From NCBI RefSeq assembly GCF_002157355.1, contig NZ_LYMK01000001.1:186001-250000 (forward strand): a stretch of 64,000 nucleotides of DNA, written 5' to 3'. The DNA is from Variovorax sp. JS1663 (GTDB taxonomy: Bacteria; Pseudomonadota; Gammaproteobacteria; Burkholderiales; Burkholderiaceae_C). This document shows positions 28,707 to 37,891 of this stretch, piece after piece. Under the pieces are notes generated by a model that saw only the letters and a list, made by a program, of their open reading frames with translations, did no database searches and was not told the origin of the DNA. Numbering within the stretch: the first letter of the stretch is position 1; each line of letters starts with the position of its first letter. A program made the position numbers and the translations under genes.

Positions 28707-30173
28707 TCAGCCCAGCAGCGGGCTGGCCACGCGCGCACAGGCGCTGGCCTGGTCGTAGGCATGACCGACCTGCAGCACGGCCCAGTCGGCTTGGGCCGGG
28801 CCGATGATCTGGATGCCCGCGGGCAGCCCGCCGGGGCCGAAGCCGGCGGGCGCGGCCAGGGCCGGCAGCCCGGCCATGGTGGCGGGCACTACGGCCTGCA
28901 TCCAGCGGTGGTAGGTATCCATGGCCCGGCCGTCGATGGCGTGCGGCCAGTCGAGATCGGCATCGAAGGGGAAGACCTGGGCCGCGGGCATCACGAGGAA
29001 GTCGAAGCGCTCGAACAGGCCGCGCAGCGCCTGGTACCAGGCTGAGCGCGTGCGGGCGGCGTGATAGACCTCCTGGCCCGAGAGCCGCAGGCCGCGCTCG
29101 ATCTCCCACACCGCTTCGGGCTTGAGCAGGGCGCGCTGGGCCGGGTCCTCGTAGAGCGGCGCGTTGGCGCCGGTGAAGGTGAAGCTGCGCAGATCGATCC
29201 AGGCGCGCCACAGGGCCTCGAGGTCGAAGTCGGGCCGCACCGGGTCGACCGTGCAGCCGAGGGTCTCGAAATGGCGCAGCGTCTGCGTGCAGGTGGCCAG
29301 CAGGCCGGGCTCGGTCGGCAGGTGGCCGCCCAGGTCGCCGAGCCAGCCGATGCGGGTGCCGCGGAAGTCGCGCGCCAGCCTCTGGGTGAACACGGCGGGA
29401 TCGTCCTGCCGGCGGGTCAGCGGCAGGCGCGGGTCGAAGCCGGCCAGGACGGACAGCAGCAGCGCCAGGTCCGGGATGTTGCGCGCCATCGGGCCGGCAA
29501 CGCTGAACTGCTGGAAGAAGAGCTCGTCGGTCGGGCCGTGCGGCACGCAGCCGAAGGAGGTGCGCAGGCCGTAGACGTTGTTGAAGGCCGCGGGCGTGCG
29601 CAGCGAGCCCATCATGTCCGAGCCGTCGGCCAGGGGCAGCATGCGCAGCGCCACGGCCACGCCGGCGCCGCCGCTGCTGCCGCCGGCGGAGCGCGCCGGG
29701 TCGAACGCGTTGCGGGTGGTGCCGTAGACGGGGTTGTAGGTGTGGCCGCCGAGGCCGAACTCGGGCGAATTGCTGCGGCCGACGAAGATCGCACCGCCAC
29801 GGCGCATACGCTCGAACACCACGGCGTCGGTGCGCGAGACCTGCCCCTGGAAGATTGGCGAGCCGCGCGTCGTGACCATGCCGGCGACCGGCATGATGTC
29901 CTTCGGCGCCTGCGGGAAGCCGTGCAGCGGGCCCAGGGACTCGCCGCGCGCGAGTCGCTCGTCGCAGGCCGCGGCCTGCAGGCGCAGCGCCTCGGGATCC
30001 GGCCGCGCGACCAGGGCATTGACGACCGGGTTGAGCCGGTCGATCTGCGCGAGGTAGGCGTCGAGCACCTCGGCGCAGGACAGGGTGCGGGCGTGAATGG
30101 CGCGGGACAGGGCCGTGGCGTCGAGCGCCACGATGTCGTCGCCCGGCGTGGGAGGGCTCAGGCTCAAGGGCAT
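28707..30173 (-). CDS. Amidase signature family hydrolase
   Basis: 488 residues. The amidase-signature triad is visible: Lys in PKDI (about residue 91), the cis-Ser in SAGGSSGGAG and the nucleophilic Ser in DMMGSLRTPA (more usually GGSIR). It hydrolyses an amide or carbamate to acid and ammonia. It is too divergent in context to be GatA, with no gatB or gatC nearby. It is first in a likely operon with the Bug protein and dehydrogenase, divergent from a LysR regulator 112 bp away. Confidence 0.87.
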   Translation of the reverse strand: MPLSLSPPTPGDDIVALDATALSRAIHARTLSCAEVLDAYLAQIDRLNPVVNALVARPDPEALRLQAAACDERLARGESLGPLHGFPQAPKDIMPVAGMVTTRGSPIFQGQVSRTDAVVFERMRRGGAIFVGRSNSPEFGLGGHTYNPVYGTTRNAFDPARSAGGSSGGAGVAVALRMLPLADGSDMMGSLRTPAAFNNVYGLRTSFGCVPHGPTDELFFQQFSVAGPMARNIPDLALLLSVLAGFDPRLPLTRRQDDPAVFTQRLARDFRGTRIGWLGDLGGHLPTEPGLLATCTQTLRHFETLGCTVDPVRPDFDLEALWRAWIDLRSFTFTGANAPLYEDPAQRALLKPEAVWEIERGLRLSGQEVYHAARTRSAWYQALRGLFERFDFLVMPAAQVFPFDADLDWPHAIDGRAMDTYHRWMQAVVPATMAGLPALAAPAGFGPGGLPAGIQIIGPAQADWAVLQVGHAYDQASACARVASPLLG

Positions 30174-30256
30174 GGGTCGGTGACAGCAAATGGGGAAGCT
30201 GCGCGCAGGATAGGCAAGGTACGGCTTGAGGACAATCGCCGTTTTTTCCAGCTATC

Positions 30257-30273
30257 TTTGCGATTTACGCAAA
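30257..30273. promoter_or_regulatory. Perfect LysR-type operator candidate
   Basis: TTTGCG (30257-30262), ATTTA, CGCAAA (30268-30273) make a perfect 6-base inverted repeat with the T-N-A ends of a LysR box. It lies in the gap between the amidase and lysR genes, only 11 bases before the lysR start. Binding there would block lysR translation initiation or transcription (autorepression). Confidence 0.5.
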
Positions 30274-30284
30274 CCGGAGCCGCT

Positions 30285-31202
30285 GTGCCGATGCTGTCTC
30301 ACCGCTTGCAGGAGACCTCGCTGCGCTACTTCCTCGAGGTGGTGCGCTGCGGCTCCCTCACCGAGGCGGGGGTACGCCTGAACGTGACCGCCTCGGCCGT
30401 CAGCCGCCAGGTCGCGATGCTGGAGGCCGTGCTGGGCGTGCCGCTGTTCGACCGCCGTCCGCGCGGCATGGCGCCGAGCGCGGCCGGCGAGTTGCTGGCG
30501 GCGCACGCGCGGCGCGTGGCCCTGGAGGCGGACCGGGTGGTGTCGGACATCCAGGGCCTGCAGGGGCTGCGGCGCGGGCGGGTGCGTGTCGCCAGCTCGG
30601 CGGGCTTCGCCATCGAGTTCCTGCCGCGTGCCATTGCGGCCTTCCGCGAGCGCTTCCCAGGCATCCAGTTCCACCTGCGGGTGGCGAGCCCGATGGAAGT
30701 GACCACGGCGGTGCTGCACGGCGATGCCGATATCGGCCTGACCTACAGCCGCACCGCCGAGCAGGGCATCCGCGTCGAACTCCGGCAGCCGGCCCCGGTG
30801 CTGGCCATCATGCGCATCGACCATCCGTTGGCGCGGCTGCGCAGCGTGACGCTGGCACAGATGCGGGCCTATCCGATCGCGCTGCCCGAGGCCGACAACA
30901 CGGTGCGCCAGCTCTTCGACATTGGCTGCAGCGAACGCCGCATGGTGTTCGAGCCGGTGCTGGTCAGCAACCATTTCGAGGCGCTCACCAACTTCGTTCT
31001 GTACGGCGGTGGCCTCTCGATCTCGGGCGAGGTCACGGTGCGCGAGAGGGTGCGGCGCGGCGAACTGCATGCCGCCGAGATCCGCGAGCGCGGCATGCGC
31101 GGTCGCGCGATCGAGCTGCAGACGCTGGCCGATCGCACGCTGCCGGAGGTGGTGCGGACCTTCCTGGGCTTCCTGCGCGAGCAGTTGCCAGCGCCCGACT
31201 GA
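30285..31202 (+). CDS. LysR-type transcriptional regulator
   Basis: 305 residues from a GTG at 30285, five bases after GGAG; the ATG two codons later is an alternative. The N-terminal winged helix is LRYFLEVVRCGSLTEAG, NVTASAVSRQVAMLE, PLFDRRPRGM. The effector domain runs from about residue 95 (GRVRVASSAGFAIEFLPRAI). It probably controls the divergent amidase operon. The inducer is unknown. Confidence 0.86.
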   Translation: MPMLSHRLQETSLRYFLEVVRCGSLTEAGVRLNVTASAVSRQVAMLEAVLGVPLFDRRPRGMAPSAAGELLAAHARRVALEADRVVSDIQGLQGLRRGRVRVASSAGFAIEFLPRAIAAFRERFPGIQFHLRVASPMEVTTAVLHGDADIGLTYSRTAEQGIRVELRQPAPVLAIMRIDHPLARLRSVTLAQMRAYPIALPEADNTVRQLFDIGCSERRMVFEPVLVSNHFEALTNFVLYGGGLSISGEVTVRERVRRGELHAAEIRERGMRGRAIELQTLADRTLPEVVRTFLGFLREQLPAPD

Positions 31203-31211
31203 GCGCCGGGT

Positions 31212-32348
31212 TCAGACGATCGCGAAGTGCTCGGTGCCGGCCGAGAGATCGGTCGTGCGCGCGCGCTGGCTGTTGAGCTTGATCTGCAGCCGCAGGTCGT
31301 TGGCCGAGTCGGCGTTGCGCAGTGCGTCCTCGAAGGAAATCATGTGCGTCTCGAACAGGTCGAACAGCGCCTGGTCGAAGGTCTGCATGCCGAGGTTGCG
31401 GCTCTTCTTCATGATGTCCTTGATCTCGCCCACCTCGCCCTTGAAGATCATGTCGCCGATCAGCGGGGTGTTCAGCAGGATCTCCACCGCAGCCACGCGG
31501 CCGTGGCCGTCTTCGGTCGGGATCAGGCGCTGCGAGATCAGCGAGCGCAGGTTGAGCGACAGGTCCATCAGCAGCTGGGCCCGGCGCTCCTCGGGGAAGA
31601 AGTTGATGATCCGGTCCAGTGCCTGGTTTGCGCTGTTGGCGTGCAGCGTGGCCATGCACAGGTGGCCGGTCTCGGCGAAGGCCACCGCGTGCTCCATGGT
31701 CTCGCGGTCGCGGATCTCGCCCATCAGAATCACGTCGGGCGCCTGTCGCAGCGTGTTTTTGAGTGCGGCCTCCCAGCTGTCGGTGTCGATGCCCACCTCG
31801 CGCTGGGTCACCACGCAGTTCTTGTGCGGGTGGACGAATTCCACCGGATCCTCCACCGTCACGATGTGGCCGTAGGAGTTCTCGTTGCGCCAGTCGATCA
31901 TCGCGGCCAGCGTGGTCGACTTGCCCGAGCCGGTGGCGCCCACCAGGATGCACAGGCCGCGCTTGGTCATTGCCACGTCCTTGAGGATCTGCGGCATGTT
32001 CAGGCCGTCGATGGTGGGCAGTGTGGCCGGGATGGTCCGCAGCACCATGCCCACCTTTCCCTGCTGCACGAATGCGTTGACCCGGAAGCGGCCGATACCG
32101 GTCGGGGAGATCGCGAAGTTGCACTCCTTGGTGCGCTCGAACTCGGCCGTCTGCCGGTCGTTCATGATCGAGCGCGTCAGCGCCAGCGTGTGCTGCGCGC
32201 CCAGGGCCTGCTGTGAGACCTTGGTGACCTTGCCGTCGACCTTGATCGCTGGCGGGAAGTCGGCGGTGATGAACAGGTCGCTGCCGTTGCGGCTGACCAT
32301 CAGCTTGAGCAGTTCGTTGATGAACTGGCTGGCTTGATCGCGTTCCAT
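31212..32348 (-). CDS. pilU: Type IV pilus retraction accessory ATPase PilU
   Basis: 378 residues. It starts at MERDQASQFINELLKLM with AGGAG ten bases upstream. Motifs: Walker A GATGSGKST, Asp box, Walker B ILMGEIRDRETM and His box CMATLHANSANQALDRI. The PilT-specific AIRNLIRE motif is replaced by LIGDMIFKGE, and the C-terminal tail is longer than in PilT, both typical of PilU. It acts with PilT at the inner-membrane base of type IV pili. A GC-rich hairpin separates it from pilT. Confidence 0.93.
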   Translation of the reverse strand: MERDQASQFINELLKLMVSRNGSDLFITADFPPAIKVDGKVTKVSQQALGAQHTLALTRSIMNDRQTAEFERTKECNFAISPTGIGRFRVNAFVQQGKVGMVLRTIPATLPTIDGLNMPQILKDVAMTKRGLCILVGATGSGKSTTLAAMIDWRNENSYGHIVTVEDPVEFVHPHKNCVVTQREVGIDTDSWEAALKNTLRQAPDVILMGEIRDRETMEHAVAFAETGHLCMATLHANSANQALDRIINFFPEERRAQLLMDLSLNLRSLISQRLIPTEDGHGRVAAVEILLNTPLIGDMIFKGEVGEIKDIMKKSRNLGMQTFDQALFDLFETHMISFEDALRNADSANDLRLQIKLNSQRARTTDLSAGTEHFAIV

Positions 32349-32424
32349 GAGGATGCAGCTCCTAGTTGAATGACGTTGGTCCGTAAGCGATGCGGCCGAC
32401 CGCCGGGCCGCTGCAAGGCGGCCG

Positions 32425-32444
32425 CACCTCCCCCTCGGGGGGTG
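32425..32444. terminator. GC-rich hairpin between pilT and pilU
   Basis: CACC-CCCC and GGGG-GGTG arms around a TC turn fall within the 140-bp pilT-pilU gap. It may attenuate read-through from pilT into pilU. It resembles the C-run/G-run hairpins near 23830 and 35670. No T-tract follows. Confidence 0.45.
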
Positions 32445-32488
32445 GAGTTGCACGCGCGCGGCGCGTGAAAAGCCGGGGGGCCATGGTG

Positions 32489-33532
32489 CTAGCCCGGGAA
32501 GTTTTCGGGGATCTTGGCCTTGCTGCGCGCTTCGGCCGGCGAAATGACGTTGCGCCGCACGAGGTCCGTCAGACACTGGTCGAGCGTCTGCATGCCCTGG
32601 TTGATGCCGGTCTGGATCGTCGAGTACATCTGCGCGACCTTGTTCTCGCGGATCAGGTTGCGGATGGCCGGTGTGCCCAGCATGATCTCGTGCCCCGCGA
32701 CCCGGCCCTGGCCGTCCTTGGTCTTGCACAGGGTCTGGGAGATCACGGCCTGCAGCGACTCGGACAGCATGGCGCGGATCATTTCCTTCTCCTCGCCGGG
32801 GAACACGTCGATGATCCGGTCGATGGTCTTGGCCGCCGAGGAGGTGTGCAGGGTGCCGAACACGAGGTGGCCGGTCTCGGCCGCGGTCATGGCCAGGCGG
32901 ATGGTTTCCAGGTCGCGCATTTCGCCCACGAGGATGGCGTCCGGGTCCTCGCGCAGCGCCGAGCGCAGCGCGTTGGCGAAGGACAGCGTCATCGGCCCCA
33001 CCTCGCGCTGGTTGATCAGGCACTTCTTGGAGTCGTGCACGAACTCGATCGGGTCCTCCACCGTCAGGATGTGGCCGTATTCGGTTTCGTTGAGGTAGTT
33101 GACCATCGCCGCCAGCGTGGTCGATTTGCCGGAGCCCGTGGGGCCGGTCACCAGCACCAGGCCGCGCGGCTTGAGCGCCAGGTCGCCGAAAATCTTGGGC
33201 GCGTTCAGCTGCTCCAGAGTGAGGATCTTCGAGGGGATGGTCCGGAACACGGCCGCCGCGCCCCGGGCCTGGTTGAAGGCGTTCACGCGGAAGCGCGCGA
33301 GGCCGTCGATCTCGAAGGAAAAATCGACCTCGAGGAATTCTTCGTAGTGCTTGCGGTGCGTGTCGCTCATGATGTCGTACACCATGGCGTGCACCGCCTT
33401 GTGGTCGAGTGCGTCGACGTTGATGCGCCGCACGTCGCCGTGAACCCGGATCATCGGGGGCAGGCCGGACGACAGGTGCAAGTCCGATGCCTTGTTCTTG
33501 ACGCTGAAGGCCAGCAGTTGGGTGATGTCCAC
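32489..33532 (-). CDS. pilT: Type IV pilus retraction ATPase PilT
   Basis: 347 residues, GTG start with GAGGA five bases upstream. Motifs: Walker A GPTGSGKST, Walker B ILVGEMRDLETI, His box VFGTLHTSSAAKTIDRI and the PilT-diagnostic AIRNLIRENK. It drives pilus retraction (twitching, DNA uptake). It is divergent from yggS with only 38 bp between starts, a very common arrangement in proteobacteria. Confidence 0.95.
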   Translation of the reverse strand: MDITQLLAFSVKNKASDLHLSSGLPPMIRVHGDVRRINVDALDHKAVHAMVYDIMSDTHRKHYEEFLEVDFSFEIDGLARFRVNAFNQARGAAAVFRTIPSKILTLEQLNAPKIFGDLALKPRGLVLVTGPTGSGKSTTLAAMVNYLNETEYGHILTVEDPIEFVHDSKKCLINQREVGPMTLSFANALRSALREDPDAILVGEMRDLETIRLAMTAAETGHLVFGTLHTSSAAKTIDRIIDVFPGEEKEMIRAMLSESLQAVISQTLCKTKDGQGRVAGHEIMLGTPAIRNLIRENKVAQMYSTIQTGINQGMQTLDQCLTDLVRRNVISPAEARSKAKIPENFPG

Positions 33533-33570
33533 GAAGTTCCTCGGTGACGTTTTGATACGTTTGAACGATT

Positions 33571-34257
33571 ATGACGATGATTGGTGACAAGCTCCAGCAG
33601 GTTCGAGCCCGGATCGTGACAGCGTGCACGGCTTGCGGCCGCGATCCGGCGAGCGTGCGCTTGCTTGCGGTATCCAAGACCTTCCCCGCCGAAGCGGTGC
33701 GGGAAGCCCGTTCCGCCGGCCAGATTGCCTTCGGCGAGAACTATGTGCAAGAGGGGGTGGCCAAGATCGAGGCGCTGTCCGACCTGCGCGGCGGCCTCGA
33801 ATGGCACTGCATCGGCCCCCTGCAGAGCAACAAGACGCGGCCGGTGGCGGCGCATTTCGACTGGGTGCACAGCATCGACCGGCTCAAGATCGCCGAGCGG
33901 CTGGCCGAACAGCGCCCTGCGGAACTGCCGCCGCTGCAGGTCTGCCTGCAGGTCAATGTGGACAGCGGCGCCAACAAGTCCGGCGTGACGCCCGAGGAGG
34001 CCTTGCCACTGGCCCGGGCTGTGGCGGCGTTGCCACGTCTGCGGCTGCGCGGGCTGATGGCGATCCCCGAGCCGGCGCCGGATTTCGAGGCGCAGCGGGC
34101 TGTGTTCCTGCGCGCCGCGGCGGTGCTCGGCGAATTGCGCGGCGCGGGGCTGGACGTGGACACGCTGTCGCTGGGCATGTCGGCCGACCTCGAGGCGGCC
34201 ATCGCGGCCGGCAGCACGATGGTCCGGATCGGCACGGCCATCTTCGGGTCGCGCTGA
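33571..34257 (+). CDS. yggS: YggS/PLPBP family pyridoxal-phosphate homeostasis protein
   Basis: 228 residues, a single-domain alanine-racemase-fold PLP carrier. Lys36 in LLAVSKT forms the PLP Schiff base. Other conserved stretches are FGENYVQEG, WHCIGPLQSNK, CLQVNVDSGANKSGV, GLMAIPEP and LSLGMSADLEAAI, ending VRIGTAIFG. It buffers vitamin B6 and affects amino-acid pools; it has no known catalytic activity. Confidence 0.94.
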   Translation: MTMIGDKLQQVRARIVTACTACGRDPASVRLLAVSKTFPAEAVREARSAGQIAFGENYVQEGVAKIEALSDLRGGLEWHCIGPLQSNKTRPVAAHFDWVHSIDRLKIAERLAEQRPAELPPLQVCLQVNVDSGANKSGVTPEEALPLARAVAALPRLRLRGLMAIPEPAPDFEAQRAVFLRAAAVLGELRGAGLDVDTLSLGMSADLEAAIAAGSTMVRIGTAIFGSR

Positions 34258-34365
34258 ACGGCCCGGTTGCCGCAAGCGCATAAGGCCCAACGCATCGCGC
34301 ATAGACCATGGCGCGGGCCGGTGCGCAGGACTATCGTGCGCGGCTTCGCAACAACGCAAAGAGCC

Positions 34366-35637
34366 ATGAGCGCCGATCTGTCCTACGTTCAACCGACCGC
34401 CAACAGCCCCTGGGGCACCTACCTGTCGCAGGTCGACCGCGTCGTGCCCTACCTGGGCAATCTGGCCCGCTGGGTCGAGACCCTCAAGCGGCCCAAGCGC
34501 GCGCTGATCGTCGACGTGCCGATCGAGATGGACGACGGCACCATCGCCCACTTCGAGGGCTATCGCGTGCAGCACAACATGTCGCGCGGCCCGGGCAAGG
34601 GCGGCGTGCGCTTCCACCCCGACGTGACACTGGAAGAGGTGATGGCCCTGTCGGCCTGGATGACGGTCAAGACCGCCGCGGTGAACCTGCCCTACGGCGG
34701 CGCCAAGGGCGGCATCCGCGTCGATCCGAAGAAGCTCTCGCGGCAGGAGCTGGAGAAGGTGACCCGCCGCTACACGAGCGAGATCGGCATCATCATCGGC
34801 CCGCAGCAAGACATCCCCGCGCCCGACGTCAACACCAACGCCCAGATCATGGCGTGGATGATGGACACCTACTCGATGAACGTCGGCGGCACCTCCACCG
34901 GCGTGGTCACGGGCAAGCCGCTGCACCTGGGCGGCTCGCTGGGCCGGGTGAAGGCCACCGGCCGCGGCGTATTCGTCACCGGCCGCGAGGCAGCGCGGCG
35001 TCTGGGCCTGGACCTGCGCGGCGCGCGCATCGCGGTGCAGGGCTTCGGCAACGTGGGCTCGGTGGCGGCGGAACTGTTCGCCGAGGCCGGCGCGAAGATC
35101 GTCGCGGTGCAGGACCACACCGGCACCATCGTCAACGCCAACGGGCTGGACCTGAAGGCCCTGGTGCCGCTGTCGCGCACCGAGGGCGTGGTGGGCTTCA
35201 AGGGCGGCGACGTGGTCGCCAACGAGTCCTTCTGGGACGTGGCCTGCGATATCCTGATCCCCGCGGCCCTCGAAGGGCAGCTGACCGCGGAGCGCGCGAA
35301 GAAGACCCAGGCAAGGCTCGTCCTCGAAGGCGCCAACGGCCCGACAGTGCCGGAGGCCGATGACATCCTGGCCGATCGCGGCATCCTCGTGGTGCCCGAC
35401 GTGATCTGCAACGCCGGCGGCGTGACGGTCAGCTACTTCGAGTGGGTGCAGGATTTCTCGTCCTTCTTCTGGGACGAGGACGAGATCAACCAGCGGCTGG
35501 ACCGCATCATGATGAACGCGCTGAACCAGATCTGGGATACGGCCGACCGCCATCGGATCACGCTGCGCACGGCGACCTTCGCGGTGGCCTGCGAGCGCAT
35601 CCTGATGGCGCGGCAGGAGCGCGGGCTGTATCCATGA
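34366..35637 (+). CDS. gdhA: Glutamate dehydrogenase (Glu/Leu/Phe/Val family)
   Basis: 423 residues from the ATG at 34366. The substrate-binding and catalytic region is [13 protein letters not shown] and [11 protein letters not shown] (catalytic Lys in GGAKGG). The NAD(P) domain contains [15 protein letters not shown]. The length fits the short hexameric class found in Comamonadaceae. It interconverts glutamate and 2-oxoglutarate plus ammonia in the cytoplasm. A GC-rich hairpin lies downstream. Confidence 0.92.
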   Translation: MSADLSYVQPTANSPWGTYLSQVDRVVPYLGNLARWVETLKRPKRALIVDVPIEMDDGTIAHFEGYRVQHNMSRGPGKGGVRFHPDVTLEEVMALSAWMTVKTAAVNLPYGGAKGGIRVDPKKLSRQELEKVTRRYTSEIGIIIGPQQDIPAPDVNTNAQIMAWMMDTYSMNVGGTSTGVVTGKPLHLGGSLGRVKATGRGVFVTGREAARRLGLDLRGARIAVQGFGNVGSVAAELFAEAGAKIVAVQDHTGTIVNANGLDLKALVPLSRTEGVVGFKGGDVVANESFWDVACDILIPAALEGQLTAERAKKTQARLVLEGANGPTVPEADDILADRGILVVPDVICNAGGVTVSYFEWVQDFSSFFWDEDEINQRLDRIMMNALNQIWDTADRHRITLRTATFAVACERILMARQERGLYP

Positions 35638-35668
35638 GTCCCCACGCCCGGCGCTGCGTGTCCTCGCT

Positions 35669-35683
35669 GCCCCCCGAGGGGGC
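35669..35683. terminator. GC-rich hairpin after glutamate dehydrogenase
   Basis: GCCCCC (35669-35674), loop CGA, GGGGGC (35678-35683): a perfect 6-base stem 32 bases after the gdhA stop. The following GGCCGGCTTTGGGTGGCCCGGC resembles the element after the GST gene near 23850, so this looks like a dispersed terminator-type repeat. Confidence 0.55.
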
Positions 35684-35722
35684 TCAGGCCGGCTTTGGGT
35701 GGCCCGGCGCCGGCCTGTACCC

Positions 35723-36343
35723 GTGATCCCAGCGCACGACCTGAGCCACATCGAGGCCCTGCTGGCCGACGGACAGCGCAAGCTGCTCGGGTTGGTCGGC
35801 GCGCCGGGGGCGGGCAAGTCCACGCTCGCGCAGGCGCTCGTGCAGGCCCTGCCCGGGCGGGCGCAGGTCGTGCCGATGGACGGCTTCCACCTGGCCCAGG
35901 CCGAGTTGCAGCGCCTGGGCCGCGCCGAACGCAAGGGCGCGCCCGACACCTTCGACAGCGCGGGCTATGCCGCGCTCCTGCGACGCCTGCGTGAGCAGCG
36001 CGCGGGCGAGACCGTCTATGCACCCGAGTTTCGCCGCGAGATCGAGGAGCCCATCTCCGGCGCGATCGCCGTGCTGCCACAGACGCAGCTGGTGATCACC
36101 GAAGGCAACTACCTGCTGCTGGATGAAGGCCCCTGGGCCGAAGCCGCGCCGCTGCTGGACGAGGTCTGGTACGTGGAGGTCGACGACGCACTGCGCCTGG
36201 AGCGTCTGGTGCGCCGCCATCAGCAGTTCGGCCGCAGCCGAGAGCAGGCGCTGGCCTGGGTGGCGCAGACCGACGAGCCCAATGCCCGCCGCATCGTCGC
36301 CACGCGCGCGCGGGCGCACCGCGTGATCCGCATCGACACTTGA
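35723..36343 (+). CDS. P-loop nucleoside/fructose kinase-like protein
   Basis: 206 residues from a GTG at 35723; a GTG at 35699 is a weaker alternative. It has Walker A GAPGAGKST, VVPMDGFHLAQAEL (the DGFH motif of the uridine kinase/pantothenate kinase-like group), APDTFDSAGYAALL, YAPEFRREIEEP and ITEGNYLLLD. This group (COG1072-like, sometimes called fructose transport kinase) phosphorylates small metabolites; the substrate cannot be assigned. Confidence 0.78.
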   Translation: MIPAHDLSHIEALLADGQRKLLGLVGAPGAGKSTLAQALVQALPGRAQVVPMDGFHLAQAELQRLGRAERKGAPDTFDSAGYAALLRRLREQRAGETVYAPEFRREIEEPISGAIAVLPQTQLVITEGNYLLLDEGPWAEAAPLLDEVWYVEVDDALRLERLVRRHQQFGRSREQALAWVAQTDEPNARRIVATRARAHRVIRIDT

Positions 36344-36444
36344 ACGGTCGGGGAACAAGCAGGCCGCCGCAGCGTCGAATCGTGGCCCGCGAAGCGGCAG
36401 GCTGCCGCTAGCATTCCGCATCTCCCGATTCTTCCGTTGTCTCC

Positions 36445-37071
36445 ATGCGTTCCTTTCTCCCGTACGCAGTCCCCGCGCTGCTGTTCACGCTCGCGCTGGC
36501 GGGCTGCGGCAGCCTGCCGTCCCCGCGCGCCTCCTACGAGCCCGAGGAATTCGATTCGACCACCACCCACACCCGCACCTTCGCCGCCAGCCAGGCCCAG
36601 ACCTGCGAGGCTGCGCGCCGCGCCCTGCTGAGCCAGGGCTACCTGGTGACGGCGGCGAATGCCGACTTGGTGGCAGGTCGCAAGAGCTTCCAGCCGGCGC
36701 GCGAAGTGCACGTGGAGATGGAGTTGCGGGTGGTCTGTGCGCGAGAGGGCGGCGCTGGCAGCACGATCGCTTTCGCCAGCGCGCTGCAGGACCGCTACAG
36801 CCTGAAGAAGGTCAACAACTCCGCCAGCGTGGGCGTGGGCGCCATCGGCTCCGTGTCGCTGCCCTTTTCCTCCAGCGACGATGCGCTGGTCAAGGTGGCC
36901 AGCGAGACGCTGACCGACGAACGCTTCTACGACCGGCTCTTCGCCTTGGTCGAGCGCTTCCTGGTGGTGCCGGAGGCGGCGCAGAGCGAACCGGTCGCGC
37001 CGCCCTCGCCCGTGTCGCCGAGCACCGAGGCACCGCTGCGCCCGGTGCCCTTGTCTCCCACCCGGGGCTGA
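36445..37071 (+). CDS. DUF2242-type lipoprotein
   Basis: 208 residues. The signal peptide ends in the lipobox LAGC (Cys near residue 22). The body contains QTCEAARRALLSQGYLVT, AREVHVEMELRVVC, TIAFASALQDRYSLKKVNNSASVGVG and LTDERFYDRLFALVERFL, the pattern I associate with DUF2242. The C-terminal 30 residues are Pro/Ser-rich. It is likely an outer-membrane lipoprotein of unknown role. Confidence 0.72.
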   Translation: MRSFLPYAVPALLFTLALAGCGSLPSPRASYEPEEFDSTTTHTRTFAASQAQTCEAARRALLSQGYLVTAANADLVAGRKSFQPAREVHVEMELRVVCAREGGAGSTIAFASALQDRYSLKKVNNSASVGVGAIGSVSLPFSSSDDALVKVASETLTDERFYDRLFALVERFLVVPEAAQSEPVAPPSPVSPSTEAPLRPVPLSPTRG

Positions 37072-37072
37072 G

Positions 37073-37300
37073 TCAGATCGAAACCGAGCGGGCCTGGTAG
37101 GCCGGCAGCCCGGTCAGGCCGCACAGGCGCTGCATCACGCCGTAGCCCTGGGCCAGGGCGGCTGCGTAGGTGGCGAAAGGGCGCTCCGCACGGTGCAGCG
37201 GCTCGAAGTGGCCGTCGTGGTGTGCGTCCTCGTGGATCACCCAGTAGTAGGAACCGTCAAAGGGTTGTTCCACCAGCAGCCCGATCTTCCTCACGTCCAT
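37073..37300 (-). CDS. Small conserved hypothetical protein
   Basis: 75 residues with GGAGCG eight bases before the ATG. The sequence (VRKIGLLVEQPFDGSYYWVIHEDAHHDGHFEPLHRAERPFATYAAALAQGY) is acidic, aromatic and His-rich, with no signal peptide. The codon pattern and ribosome site support a real gene; I do not recognise a function. It ends one base after the DUF2242 gene, converging with it. Confidence 0.65.
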   Translation of the reverse strand: MDVRKIGLLVEQPFDGSYYWVIHEDAHHDGHFEPLHRAERPFATYAAALAQGYGVMQRLCGLTGLPAYQARSVSI

Positions 37301-37499
37301 GTTTTTCGCTCCGTCGTAGTCAAAATGAGTACTTAAGAATGTAAAACCATGTGTCTAGTCCTCGGAGGAGAAAAATCACGCTTCTCCGCCTTTTGCGGCT
37401 TTCCGTGACGATGGACGTGGGCCGATTGACTTCGCGCCCGCGCTGTGCGACGTTGTACCGAGTGGTTCTCTTTTCAATCCCGTCTTCAAGGAGCAGGCC

Positions 37500-37877
37500 A
37501 TGCTGGGCAACAAGGAAGCCGTCGCGAACCTCGCCGTCAAGGATCTCGAGCGGGCACGGCAGTTCTACGAAGAGATCCTCGGCCTGACGCCGGTCGAGGC
37601 CGAGGGCGACGACCTGATCGTCTTCCAGAGCGGCGTCTCGAGCCTCAACGTGTATCGCTCGCAATTCGCGGGCACGAACCAGGCGACGGCCGTCACCTGG
37701 GCAGTGGGCGACGAGATCGAGGCCCTGGTCAGCGCGCTGCGCGCCAAGGGCGTGCGCTTCGAGCACTACGAGATGCCCGACATGCGCCTGGAGGGCGATC
37801 TCCATGTCTCGGGCGACATGAAGGTCGCCTGGTTCAAGGACCCGGACGGCAACATCTTGAACCTCATCAATCGCTGA
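37500..37877 (+). CDS. VOC (glyoxalase/bleomycin-resistance) superfamily protein
   Basis: 125 residues, with AAGGAGCAGGCC before the ATG. One betaalphabetabetabeta pair is visible: AVANLAVKDLERARQFYEEILGL at the start and VAWFKDPDGNILNLI at the end. Single-domain VOC proteins dimerise around a metal; the ligand set here is incomplete by eye and no substrate is evident. Confidence 0.8.
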   Translation: MLGNKEAVANLAVKDLERARQFYEEILGLTPVEAEGDDLIVFQSGVSSLNVYRSQFAGTNQATAVTWAVGDEIEALVSALRAKGVRFEHYEMPDMRLEGDLHVSGDMKVAWFKDPDGNILNLINR

Positions 37878-37891
37878 CGGAAGCCGGCGGG

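Noticed and set aside
28707..30173. GatA subunit of Glu-tRNA amidotransferase
   Set aside because: No gatB or gatC nearby. The context is a Bug binding protein, a dehydrogenase and a LysR regulator, fitting a catabolic amidase.
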